Shown: positions 46,001 to 56,629 of the stretch, one piece after another
Layout: every line of letters begins with the position of its first letter
Position numbering within the stretch: the stretch's first letter is position 1
Origin: Jacaranda mimosifolia
Taxonomy: Eukaryota; Streptophyta; Magnoliopsida; Lamiales; Bignoniaceae
DNA length: 64,000 nucleotides
NCBI GenBank assembly: GCA_018894105.1
Contig: CM032122.1
Coordinates: forward strand, 36,735,404 to 36,799,403
Direction: 5' to 3'
Notes under the pieces: model-generated
The model's database searches: none
Told to the model about the DNA's origin: nothing
Seen by the model: the letters and a program-made list of their open reading frames with translations, nothing else
Program-made: the position numbers and the translations under genes

Positions 46001-49000
46001 GCTTATAAGATATTCACTTTTCTAGTTTTTGATCCATGTGGGATGGAACATCACAGGTGGCTCTTGAAATACTAGAAAAAATACAGAAAAATTACTCACT
46101 TAATGTCAAAATCATGAAATAAAATAAAAATATTTTTTAAAGGAATATAACAAAATACATTGAAGCTTTTTATTATTTTTAGATAAATAAAAACTTGAAA
46201 ATTCAATATTAGAATAGAAAATGGTAAAGCAAACACTATATAGACAACTGACTTTAGATGGGGACAAACCTAAGCTTGAGAATAGTAATGGAATGAAATT
46301 TGAAAATTTTGGAGGAGAGTAGAAGCCGAAATTGTTGAATAGAGTTATATGGTTTCTTATTAACTTTTTTGTAACTTTGGTTAATTTTATAAAATAGTTT
46401 TTATCAGACACTTAGGTGGTTAGGAATTTCTATAGTCGGAAAAAGGTATTTTTATATGCTGTTCCTAACTCCAGTAGTCAAGTAGTTTTCTGCTGATTCA
46501 ATACACACCCTAACAGATATGATTGTACTTCTGCTCTGTCAGTGTTGGATTGCAGCTTCAATTACAAAACAAAAGGTTGATAAGAAAGATTCCCTCATGT
46601 TAGCTAAACAGCTTCTGAACTATCAATGCACTGAAGAACAAGCGAGCTCAGTGTATTCAAAGATGCGATCTCTAAAGAGAATGTATTTGCAGTGTTCAGA
46701 GAACACTATAGGCTCAGGCCGAGTTAGCATTTTAGCGGAAGAAGACATCAGCAAAGAACCATCAAATGTTCAAGAAGGGGGGTTGCAGTTTTTATCATAT
46801 AAACAGAAAAATGTGAAAATGGAGAATGGAGAAAAATCTGCTGATGAAGAGCAAGCTGAAGCAATTCTTTTACAGCAGAAATTGGAACTGAATGAGAGAA
46901 CTGCTGCGAGTGAAGTTGATAGTAAGTTAAAGAAAATACAAAAGAAATGTGAAAAGCGGATGAAGAAGCTTATACAGAAACACCAAGAGGAAATTCAGGA
47001 GTTCCATCGAATTTGGGAGGAGAAAAGGAAAAAATTGGAGACAGATCACAAATTGGAGTCGGCTTTCATTCGGTCTATACACGGTCAAGGTTCAGTAAGA
47101 ATGGACAAACTTAAGCTCTTGGATGATAATTTTGCTAAGAAAATGGAAGAGCACAATCTCCTAAAGGATGTGAAACTTAAAGATCTTGCGGCGAAGCAAT
47201 TAGCTGCTATCAATGAGGAAAGACAAAAGGCAGCTCACTGGCTGGCCAAAGCAAAAGCCTGCTCTGGTGAACTAAGACCTGTCAATGGGCCACGGTCACT
47301 GGGTTCTCAATCTGAGAGTGATGTTGGAGGCCCTCAGCCAAGTACCCCCATTAACACCATTGGCCCTGAGGATGCAACCCCCCTGTCTAGGCAGCATGCA
47401 GAGGTCCAACATCCAAGTAAGAGTTTTTGTACTAGAGGGGATGATTTTACACACTCTGTTACATCCATAAGTGGACCAGCTGAGACAATTGGCAGCGAAA
47501 CTCCTGCTGAAAATTTGGTAACTGTTGATTCACAAAATGAAGCAGGGATAATGTCGTTGGAAAGATCATCATTGTCTGAGGTCGAGCACCTTACTCTATC
47601 AAAGCAGTCCAATGATAATGGGAAAACTGTTTCTGGGAACTTACCTGCTCCTGTTGAACAAGTTTCTGATGAAATTCTGTCAGTTGATCCGACTGAAGAG
47701 CTTCCAATAGAGGTGCTCAAAACTGTTCCTAATGAAGTCATGGGGGATCCTAACCCTGTAGAATTAAGTGTTTCATCAAATGAGTCTGGTAAAGCAAGTA
47801 AAATTGCTCTGCTTGATGACTTGTTGAGCCAAAGAGATGGACCTGACAAGGCAGCCAGTAGGGTTTTACAGAGCCCAGGCCGATCATTGGTGCATTTGAA
47901 GCAAACCATAGCCATGCCAGATTGTTGTGAAGTGTTGCCGCAGCAAGTATGTGCCTTTTCTTTCCCTAAATTGTGTATATTATCTCCTTTGTTCCTGTTG
48001 TCCTTCTGTCAGGCATACTTTATCTTTCAGTTAGGTGAAAGATAGCAGCTCCAGTTTATATCAGTTAGACAAAACTTCACTGGTCTAGTTTATCTGTAAG
48101 CGCAATTGGCCTTTATTATGGTATTCAAAGAAACATTTTTCAAGTAGTATGATGCTCTGAACAAATGTTAAAGATAATCTTATTTTCAGGTCTTGATTCC
48201 AAGTTCATTTGGAAATTATTGATTATCCTGCAGTCGCATTTTCTCTTAATTTTCTCCATCCAATATTTTCTACTGAATATTCTTGAGTATATGTAAATAA
48301 AACTGTAAAAATGCCAAGCAAAATTGTGATGGGTACAACAAAATAAAATCAAGTGAGTTTCGCTTCATTAATTTTCTTCACACAATATTTCCTCACTGAA
48401 TATTGTTGAGGATATGCAAATAAAACTGCAGAAATAACAAGTAAAATTGTGATAGGTACAAGACAAAATGGACGAAAGTTTGGTGTCTGCTGAACTCCAA
48501 GTCATGGATGCCTCAGATGTAGAAAATCAAAGTACTTTGCCGATTGAAGTAGCAACATCAGAACTCATTGACACTGTAACCACTGTGCCATCCAATCTTG
48601 AAGCACCAGCGACTGATGAAATTGTAACCACTGGACCGTCCAATCAGGAAGCTCCAGTAACTGAGAACTCTGAGCAGCTGCATATTGTGTCAGCTGATGT
48701 GTCTCTTAGCTGCAATGAATCTCTAGCCATAGAAGACCATGATCAAGGAAGAAGCTCCTCACAAACTGCAGCACCTGGGAGGATGGAAGTGCTTTCACAT
48801 GAATCTACTCAAAATGGGGAAAACTTGGTAATACAATGCAGTCACCTTGATCTAGGACCTGTGAGTAGTGTTACTCATGGACAAAGTGTTGAATTATCTG
48901 CTATTTTACAGAATGATGCTGTCATACCCCAAGAAGTGGTAAGTACAGCTGAAAGGCCAAATCAAGCTGTTCTGCCACTAGAAATAGATGGAGGCCATCT

Positions 49001-52000
49001 TCATGGATCTAGCTTCCTTCTTGTTCATCCTACTCATCAACCCACTTCTTGGAATTCAGCTCCGTCTTTGATAGCTGACCCACTTCAAAATGAATTAGAA
49101 AGGATACATAAAGAAACTGGACAGTTGGAAAAAAATCACGAAGACATGGTCAGTGTAGATTTCTTTTTGATCATATTCCAACTGATATTTCTGTTTTGGC
49201 TTGTAATATAGCTTTCTCTCTTTTGCAGATGGCACAGCTGAAGTCTGACTGTGAGAAGGAGATACAGGAAATTATTACTCAAATACGTAATAAATATGAG
49301 GTGAAACTTCAGGAGACTGAAGCTGAATTTAGATTGAAAAGGAATGAATTTGACAAGAATCAGAACAAAGTTCTTATGAATAAAATATTGGCCGAGGCTT
49401 TCAGATCTAAGTGCTTGGATCTCAGGCCTTCTGGGCTCCCAATTATGCAGCAAGGTATTTGATTTATGGGCAGTACATTTTCAGAAGCTCAATTCTGTTT
49501 CTCTGTCAAGAATCTTTGCATCCACGTTGATCTTGTGATATAAGTTTGGAATCTTCAGAATCATTAGGAACCATAGGAACTTTGTAACCATTTTAGTGAA
49601 TGTTTATGCTGCTGCTGCGTTTTTTCTGTTCCTTTACTTCCTTCCTGACAGGAAAGGGCCTGGGGAATATATTTACTGTGGGAAATGAAGTTACATCGTG
49701 AAATTGTCACCAACAGGGGCAACTCATCAACAAAACCATATGATCTCTATGAAAACCACCATTAAGAACGTCTTTAAGTATTATCTATTGTTTTTTCCTT
49801 GTGTTTTGGAGGATGCTATTCTGTAGTCACATTGTTGCAGAAGACCTGTAAGGCTTATAAATTAGGTATATGTCTCTATGAAAGGGCATAAGAAGGTCTT
49901 TTTTTTTTTTTTTTTTTATTTGTGGTTGGGGTGGTGGTTGTGTAAGGATAAGCATACAACAGATAGGCTATCTTATTGCACCAACATTCCTTTCTTTGAT
50001 AGTTTTGATTTTTCCTCTGTTAAATACTTATGAAACAATAACTTGACAAAGTGACACTAAGCTATACATAAAAATTAAGAATCTTCCTCGTGTGATTTTA
50101 GTGACCTGTGACAGCGTAAAACTGCTCCAAAATTTCAAATTGTAGAAATATCCCTATATGCAATAAAACTAGAGTAAGATGGCACATGGAAATTCTTCTG
50201 ATTATTAGGTTAGATTACATATCATATGTAGAAGAGACAAAAATAAATCATGACATGGCTATCTACTTCAAGCTGAGCAAGTCTCAAAAGTGGCTGTTTC
50301 CTGAAAATATTTTCCTTGAGCCGAAAAAGTGCATCTGCACCTAGGTGTGTGGTTCCTGACTTGGATGATCAGAGCAAAAGTATTTCATCTATGTTAGCTC
50401 ATCCCTTTTTCTTTAGTTGTCATAATAATTATCCTAAATATAAAACTTGTCTGTCTCTTCATTTCGTTTCTCCAATGTCGTCGTTATGTGGTATGGTAAC
50501 TTTGCTCTTTTTATATTTCCTAAGTTGCTTTGTATCTGTAAATATCTATATTGATTTACAATTTCATATATGACCATATCAGAAATGTCTTGTGGCTTAG
50601 TGTACTTAATTATGTGATGACCATGTGAATTATTTGCTTAATATGAATTTGTTATAAAGGGATTTTTCTTAACATGTATAATGGCGCACTGATTTGTCAT
50701 TGCTTACATCAGAGTTATGATGTTCATCTAAGTTTTTGCTACATCTTGTTATTTGATCAACTCACTTACAAATTCTCTTTGATGTTAATTCTCACTTTCA
50801 ATTACAATTTCGACATCTTTATATAGAAGAGTTCAAGTTTTGTGAAAAGTCAGCAAATGAAGCACAGTTGTGAATCGTATAGAAGTTTTGCAGCAAATTG
50901 ACATATGAAAATTCTGCAACACACGAAACCATAACTCAAAAATTGTATTTGGGGTTATTATCACGAATCCCTGCTCCTAATTCTTTATGACAGTTCCTTA
51001 TGCATGCAATGACATCCTTTTCATATTGTTTGGTGCAAGCTTCAAATGGTACCAGATTCTGCAATTATCACCAAGCCTTGGCTCTTTTTTGTACCATTTT
51101 TGCCTCTTCCAGAGGAGAAAAACCTTGTTTGTGGCATCAGGCTGAAGAACAAGAGAAAGATGTGTTCGATACATATATTTTTGAAGTTAACTGATAGTCT
51201 TTGGACACATATATTCCTGATTCCCCACCTAGCATTAAAGACGACACAGGAAGGGACTTGGTTTATAGTACAGAAATGGTTAGACAACTGCTGATATAAT
51301 TTTGTGGATGTTTAAATTGGGATTTAGATATGATAGGTTATCACGACTGATGACTTATAGGGCTTGGTGTTGGCAACACTGTTATATCCAATAAATGCTT
51401 CAATTCCAAATTTTGTGCTCCTTGCTTCTTTCTGATCTCCATATTTAAAGATAAAAGCAGGTCTGAGGCCAGTCACTATATTTTGGTATGGGCTTCATGA
51501 TGCAAGGTCAATTATGGTTGTGCTTTGGGGGGTTTTATAAATATGGTTTAAAGCTATGAAGTTGACGCCATTTTTGTCTTGGTGAGGCTAATGTTACTGG
51601 TGAATTCAGTGACTGTGTTTTTGTGGAGGGGCCTGGAGACTTCAGTTTGTTAAATGAGATGCTGATATTTGTGCATAGTGGTGGGGAATGTCAAATGTTT
51701 TCTGTTTGTAAGTAATAGGGATCAGACTGTTGAGTTTTTCCCTTCATTCAGTAGTTGATGTGACCATCTAATTAAGTACTTACAAATTGGAAAAGCCTCC
51801 CATGTTTTGAAATCAAACGTCACAGGCAATACAGTGGAGCTGCAAGTGTTTTGAAGAATTGGTGCTGAATGAAAATTTATGGGTGTCTGTGGAAGCCATA
51901 GGCTGCAAACAACATATTTTCAAGGCTATATTCTGCACCCCATCTAGGAAGTTTCCCTTATTAAATAACCAAAACACCAAAACCAGTTTATTTTGGATTG

Positions 52001-53420
52001 GCCAAATCTAGTAGTTATGGTTTAAACATGACATTAGATTTTAAGCTTGCATTGAATTTCCACCATTTGTCGTGGTTCTCTCCCTCCGTAGTCTTGTTGA
52101 TAAACTTCCAATATATGCTTTTCATATGTAGTCCACTCTAACTGACTTGAAATTTATTTTCACCGCGCCCTAATTCGTTTAGTGATTTGGTCAGCTCTTT
52201 ATAAGTGTATCTTCTATGCTAGCCACAAAATGCTTTCATTTTGAACCATTTCTGATACTCTCATGTCTGAATGTGGACTTGTTGAGGGGCACTTAATTTA
52301 GAAAATTTGTGCGTTTGTGTTAACTTTACATTTGGTAACTTCCTGACTTGGAGTTCTCCGATTGGTTGGTGCGAGCTTGCCTTGCCTCTGCTGCAGACTC
52401 TGGCCTGAGATTCTGAATTGATTTGATTTACTGCTACTTTTTTTTCATAGTCTGTCATTTCCTTTTATAGATCTTGGGCAAGTTCTGGAAAGTGAACCTA
52501 GTAATAGGATTTAGTTTCACCTCATCTTTTGGGTTTTCTTTCTATTTTGTTTACAACTACAATGCGCTTGTTAATATGTTGCTGAAATAATGTTGGTTTC
52601 TGTGGCAGGTGCTCCATCCAGTTTCATGCAGCATCTGCATCAGTTATCATCTCTACCTTCAGTGAGACCTTCTCCTGGGGCTTCAGCTTGCCAACCAGCT
52701 CCTAGCCAACCGATCACAACTCCAGCTGTACAAACAATGCCTCAGCTATCACGGCCTTATTCCGGGGCTTCAGCTAGCCAGCCTGCTCCTAGCCAGCATA
52801 TCACAACTCCAACCATAACTCCAACCATACAAACCATGCCGCAGCTATCACTGCCACTCTCTTTGGGATCTTCACCTGTGGCCAGTCACAATGTTACAGC
52901 TCCAGCTGTAAAACATGGAGCAGCTCTTTTCTCAGGCACTTCCTCCAGACCCCCTCTCATCAGTGCCATAACTCCTGCAGGTAATCCCCGTGTTGGTGGC
53001 GAGATTCGTTCTCCAGCTCCACACCTTCAATCATTCAGACCTGCTGTAGCCGCATCCAATCCCCCTACCACAACTTCACCATCAGTCTCTCATCTTCGCC
53101 CCTTGCAAATGCTCCCTTCTCAGCCTGTACAACTAACTCCACCACCAGCATCACGGTCACCCTTACCTAATTTGGTTTCTCAAAATAGGCCGGAGCCACA
53201 AGGTGGACCAGCAGCTCCACCCAATGCATCTCTATCTGCACTGGGGTTGGATCAACGGCCTACTTCTGTACCTGAGAATCGTACTTCTTCACCTTTACCT
53301 GAAATTTGTTCTACTTTTCGTTCATTGGAAATAGCTGACTTAGAAATCCTCGGGAATACACAGGGTAGCCAGACATCTGCTGCGGCAACCAATGTTGTCT
53401 GCTTATCTGATGATGACTAA
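25012..53420 (+). CDS. MOM1: MOM1-like transcriptional gene silencing protein (20 coding exons, about 2459 aa)
   Basis: Coding exons: 25012-25645, 25955-26404, 26483-26561, 27087-27171, 29284-29429, 29711-29904, 30311-30438, 30550-30807, 32713-32853, 38618-38866, 39101-39241, 39316-39627, 39960-40136, 40307-41237, 41400-41614, 42534-42638, 46543-47946, 48456-49148, 49229-49454, 52609-53420. Every phase agrees and no stop intervenes. Domains: basic N-terminus with 16-residue repeats (13-65); C4HC3 PHD finger (about 454-498); chromodomain-like blocks (YLVKYYGLAHVHNHWVP; NEWLVKWHGFGYDHATWEL); a SNF2 helicase-like core (about 690-1110) with degenerate ATPase motifs; coiled coil (about 1540-1640); CMM2 (2115-2189); Ser/Pro-rich tail ending VVCLSDDD. 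MOM1 acts in the nucleus, silencing transposons without large loss of DNA methylation; CMM2 mediates self-association and binds PIAL-type SUMO ligase-like proteins. Retained PHD and chromo parts fit the CHD3-derived MOM1 family outside Brassicaceae. Confidence 0.9.
25049..25207 (+). repeat. 48 bp coding minisatellite in the MOM1-like first coding exon
   Basis: CATAGTTCAAA recurs at 25063, 25111 and 25159, a 48-base period, encoding three copies of a 16-residue basic unit of the form HSSKK(K/R)-x-N-x-R-K-(D/E)-x-x-D-(G/D). The repeats keep frame. Confidence 0.85.
29284..30807 (+). other. PHD and chromodomain exons of the MOM1-like gene
   Basis: Four exons. The PHD finger spans the junction 29429/29711: CALCNKDGELL in one exon, then YCAGNGCKRCYHLCCLDPPL and GVWHCPQC in the next. 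The phase needs the inner GT at 29430, not the more obvious GGGTGAAA two bases later in the codon. Two chromodomain-like blocks follow, encoded by 30311-30438 and 30550-30807. Confidence 0.85.
34338..38029 (-). mobile_element. hAT transposon (3.7 kb) in intron 10 of the MOM1-like gene
   Basis: An exact 8 bp duplication CATCAAAC flanks it (34330-34337 and 38030-38037). The ends are CATAGTTGTTAAG and, inverted, CATACTTATAAAAG, each followed by subterminal arrays rich in GCGC and TATAGCGC. On the minus strand it carries a transposase with a BED-type zinc finger, a DUF659-like catalytic region and a C-terminal hATC dimerisation block. It lies antisense to the host gene. The perfect duplication and nearly intact frames make it young relative to the other elements, but one frameshift disables the transposase. 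Confidence 0.9.
34584..37215 (-). pseudogene. hAT transposase, BED zinc finger type, frameshifted
   Basis: It starts MATNRKDPGWNHGSVV at 37215. A BED-type zinc finger follows (IRCNYCNK … SRHKQHLVGG). The next region carries LMADGWRDRKGRSLINFLV, a DUF659 signature. Near 36300-36310 the frame ends after QRIGEEM and resumes one frame over with I-V-T-D-S-A-S-S-N, consistent with a single-base loss in an A run. It continues to 35438 (CVAHCLDLMFEDI and WRHVTYAMKLAGPLIEVLRL), then a separate exon-like block at about 35351-35230 gives LAEWWGSFGSSTPNLQKLA and CSSSGCERNWS, the hATC domain. The last block (35114-34584) is an acidic tail. Introns are likely between the last three blocks. Confidence 0.85.
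42804..44512. mobile_element. Probable non-autonomous hAT-like element in intron 16 of the MOM1-like gene
   Basis: The left end CAGTGTTCTAAGAGGCTTTAG is the inverse of the right end (CTAAAGCACTCTTAACAACTTG) with mismatches, and both resemble the ends of the hAT element at 34338. The inside is AT-rich and non-coding, with a tandem duplication. No clean target-site duplication was found, so the limits are uncertain. Confidence 0.4.
43172..43506. repeat. Tandem duplication, period about 172 bp
   Basis: Copies begin AATGGCTCCTTAGAATGTG (43172) and AATGGCTTCTCAGTATGTG (43344) and stay alignable to ATGTGATAATCTATAA and ATATGATAATTTATAA. Intronic, non-coding. Confidence 0.7.
45080..46060. repeat. 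Complex rearranged repeat in intron 16 of the MOM1-like gene
   Basis: ATTATACCCATTTT…GACATCCTCATTGCGGCGTGATAAAA occurs twice (about 45465 and 45633), each followed by GGGATTCTAGAT, CCATGGGTT and AGAGAGGGGTCCCA. A second unit (CTACTGAGTG…ATATTCAATG…TTTTAGC…ATAAGAT) occurs in three diverged forms from 45110, 45290 and 45885. GGCTTTGATACCA at about 45853-45865 looks like an inverted primer binding site, so an LTR element remnant is possible. Confidence 0.55.
48246..48475. repeat. Tandem duplication across the intron 17/exon 18 boundary of the MOM1-like gene
   Basis: A unit of about 122 bp starting TTAATTTTCT occurs at 48246 and 48368 and ends near ATTGTGAT(A/G)GGTACAA. The downstream copy has the acceptor used in the model (GATAG|GTACAAGAC at 48455/48456). 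The upstream copy reads GATGG at the same place and so has lost the AG. Confidence 0.75.
49455..52608. other. Intron 19 of the MOM1-like gene (3.15 kb)
   Basis: No exon with fitting phase was found here; joining 49454 to 52609 gives a clean glycine codon. The intron contains a T homopolymer near 49900-49917 and no recognised element. Short open frames near 50316 and 51000 look like chance. Confidence 0.5.
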
Positions 53421-54070
53421 CATTTGGAAGCACTTGGAAAAGTATATTCGATCAAATCTTTTGTCATTTTTATCTGATATTTTGTATTTTAACTAGGAGA
53501 ATAGGTCAAGTGATGGTGAAACAAGCAAGCTTACTAGGTTGCAATGCGCTCACTAGCAACAGGAAGATGCTTGCTAATTTTTGCCCTGTAGTGCGGAATA
53601 TACTTTCAGATTTTGAAGTGATCAATTAGTGCAAGTTAAAATAGTGAACCTCATTCAACATCTGAAAATAAGCAAGTCAATCTCTCTATCAGGTAGAAAG
53701 TTTGTGGTTCCCATTGGTGCAAATCCTATCACTTTCACTTGAATTTAAGGTGTGGAAAATGATATCTCATACTTATAATATATTTTAAGTACAAATTAAA
53801 ATACTAATTATATTCTGAATATTGATTTTATCTAAAAGTATTTTATATATTTAAGAGAGATTATTTTAAATTTTAATTATTTCTGAGTAAATTAAATTAT
53901 ATTTAGTATAATGATGCAGTACTATTTTAAGAAAATAGATATGTTAGATTAAAAAATGATAACCAGCTATAAATATAAGAACAAAAGCAAGTTACATCTT
54001 TATAGAACATGAAATAAATAAATATATTTTCAATATTTAAATAAAAATACAGAAATGAAAAACAAGAATA
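53421..54070. other. 3' UTR and downstream flank of the MOM1-like gene
   Basis: Non-coding and increasingly AT-rich. The polyadenylation site could not be fixed. Confidence 0.4.
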
Positions 54071-54078
54071 CAGTCAAG

Positions 54079-54886
54079 TAGGGGTGTAAATAGATATTAA
54101 ACGGATTGGATACACTGCTTACATATTTATATCCGTTTAAATTTTTGAATGTTCGGATACGGATACGAATTTGATGGATATGTAAAAATAATATTCAAAT
54201 TCGTATCCGTTGGATATCGATCGAATTCGGATATATTCATATTCAATTATAATTATTTAGATGCATTCATATTTTATTAAACTTATCCGTGTATGGATAA
54301 TTGTTTTATATTCATATTCGATGATAATTATTTAGATATTCATTTACGAATATTCAAATACGTAAATTTATGAATATATAACAAATACATATTTTAATTA
54401 ACTGAAGGAACTATATAATTTCATTGAAACAAAAGTAATCAAACAAATAGCATAATTTCTAATTAATAATTGACTTTATAATTGATTATGAGTACTTAAT
54501 AATAATAATAATGACATTTAAGTATATTGATTATAAAGTCCACCGATAATAACTATGTTGATTAACTTTATTCTTCAATTTTTTCTTTATATTACAATAA
54601 TTTTTTAAATTTATTTTTATTTCTTCCCAATTCTTCAATTATATTATATATATATATATGTGGATTATGAGATTTTTATTAATAATATATTATTTAATAA
54701 CTATATATTCAAATCGGATATTAAACAGTTCGGATACGCATTTACCATATCCGTATCCATTTATAATCGGATATCTACTAATCGAATACGGATAATATTT
54801 GCTTTAAACGGATGCAGGTAAATTTTATATAAACGGATATGAATGCGAACGGTAAACAAGTTTTCGAATATCTATTTACAGCCCTA
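54079..54886. mobile_element. Non-autonomous hAT element (TAGGGGTG type)
   Basis: Termini TAGGGGTGTAAATAGATATT and, inverted, TAGGGCTGTAAATAGATATT. Flanking octamers CAGTCAAG (54071-54078) and CAGTCAAA (54887-54894) differ at one base. Both ends carry many CGGATA/TATCCG units that can pair. About 808 bp, non-coding. Confidence 0.8.
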
Positions 54887-55634
54887 CAGTCAAAGCAAGC
54901 TGTCTATCTTGGTTTGCTGATCTTTCCTCAAGGATTCTGAGAAGAGAGGGAAAAAGTGATGAGGAACCCTTTCTCACTTCCAGGTACATGTAATGCTTCA
55001 TTTCTTTTCAAGGAAAACAGAAAATGGGTTTTTATTTAACAAGCAAGCACTCCGTCGAGTTTTCTATTGAGAAGGCGCTTATCAGCTTGCGAGTAGGAGT
55101 GTAAGTCAAGCTTCATGGGTGGGCTCGATCTCATGAGGTTCGATTATAGCTCGACTCAAGCTCGAGCTTTGATTTAGTTGTTCAAAAGTTCACAAGCCAA
55201 CTCATGAGTATTTTTTTATTTTTAAATATTTTTATATATTAATTAAATAATTATTATATATTAATAATTTACATGTTTTCTATTTTTAAATATTTATATA
55301 TAATATTAAATAATTAATATATAATAATAATTAAATTTTATTGAGTTGAGCTTAAGCTCAAATTTTTTTTCGAGCTCGACTATTTACATTGCTACTTGTA
55401 AGGATGCAAACAAATTCAAGGGTTCGGACGAAATTTTTGAGGCATATGCGATAAAGACTTATGAGCAAACCATTTAGGATTGCTGTTGTGTATTTAGTGA
55501 GATTGTTGATATTTTGATGAAGACCTATTGTTGTTTGACTCCAACAGTTAATCTTTCTGCTAGAGAATTTGGTGGGGCTTTGCAGATTGATGTTGATGTC
55601 ATGATAGAAAATCCTACTAATGTAGCTCCGCAGG
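54887..55634 (+). pseudogene. Remnants of an unidentified protein-coding gene, split by transposons
   Basis: Two exon-like pieces. The first (about 54895-54977) follows an acceptor-like ACAG once the hAT insertion is discounted; it reads SWFADLSSRILRREGKSDEE and then PFLTS before a donor-like GTACATG. The second (about 55405-55634) reads GSDEIFEAYAIKTYEQTI, a stop, and later LSAREFGGALQIDVDVMIEN; it is cut by another insertion at 55635. The composition looks like real protein, but I do not recognise the family. The stop and three surrounding insertions indicate a dead fragment. Confidence 0.4.
55094..55394. mobile_element. Small hAT-type MITE (TAGGAGTG type)
   Basis: It starts TAGGAGTGTAAGTCAAGC and ends GACTATTTACATTGCTA. 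Flanks CTTGCGAG (55086-55093) and CTTGTAAG (55395-55402) match at six of eight bases. Both ends carry GAGCT/AGCTC-rich units. About 301 bp, non-coding. Confidence 0.65.
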
Positions 55635-56325
55635 CAATGTTTTGAAAATTGAATCGGATTGGCCAATTGGATAAGTGATAGGAGGCCAATCCAGTCTGAT
55701 TGAAGTATAAAAATCAATGATGGTCAAATCTGGTGAAAAGGGGTCAAAAACCGGCCAGATCACTTTTTTTTTTTTTTAAATTTAAAAATTATTTTTTTAA
55801 ACAAAAGAAAAAGTAAAAAAGAAAAAAGAAATTATGAGTTGAAGATGATGATTAAAGATTTTGGATATGTAATTTTTTTAAATATAAATTTATTTCTTTG
55901 AAATTTAAAGAAGTGGTAGTTATATGTGAATACTTATATTTAATTTGTTATTTTATATTGTTTAATTTCTCTTAGATTATGCTGAATATTTAGCGTAAAA
56001 GAATTTATTTTTACTAGGAGTTGAAGTATGAAATGAATGATTACTTAAATTGATGTGAAATATTATTTTATTTATTTATTTATAATTGACAAATTGTGAA
56101 ATAGTATTATTTTCTTAAAAAACGTACTTAAAAATAAGTAAGTTGAAATTTTTTAAAATAATATTCTTTTATATCAATTGAAAGTTTTATTTTTTGTTAA
56201 TATTAAAATGTTATATATTTTTATAAAATTAAATACAATTATTATGTAATTATGACGTCATACCGGTTGAACCAGTAACCAATAACGTTACTAGTTCTTT
56301 GTCCGGTTCAATATTCAAAACATTG
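55635..56325. mobile_element. Inverted-repeat DNA element (CAATGTTTTGAA type)
   Basis: Terminal inverted repeats of about 23 bp: CAATGTTTTGAAAATTGAATCGG and, inverted, CAATGTTTTGAATATTGAACCGG. Flanks TCCGCAGG and TCCACAAG match at six of eight bases. The interior is AT-rich and non-coding. Probably a hAT or Mutator-like MITE. Confidence 0.65.
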
Positions 56326-56353
56326 TCCACAAGAGTAGAAGTTTTTATTTAGG

Positions 56354-56618
56354 GCCCCTTTGGTTTTATTTTCAATTTTATTTTTTATTTTCATTATTTT
56401 AAAATTTTTAAAAAATAGTTAGTGAAAACAAGTTGAAGATGGATTTATATTTAGATAGATTGTTGGAAAAATATTGATTAAGTTGGGAGAGATAGTAATA
56501 ATGACAATAAAAAGAAGATATATAAGTTATTGAGAGAATATATATGTTAAGTGAAAATGTGTATAAGGTGATATTAATTTTTGAATAATAAAAAATGTAA
56601 AAATGAAACCAAACAGAC
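56354..56618. mobile_element. MITE of the same family as 8210-8566
   Basis: It starts GCCCCTTTGGTTTTATTTTC and ends in an inverted match (GTAAAAATGAAACCAAACAGAC). Internal landmarks TAGTTAGTGAAAA, GAAGATATATA and AGAGAATATATAT match the other copy. The target-site duplication is not clear here. Confidence 0.65.
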
Positions 56619-56629
56619 CTTATTGGTTT

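Noticed and set aside
50316..50573. Open frame in MOM1-like intron 19 that looks briefly protein-like
   Set aside because: It begins with TTG, has no supported splice sites with matching phase, and the neighbouring exons join cleanly without it.
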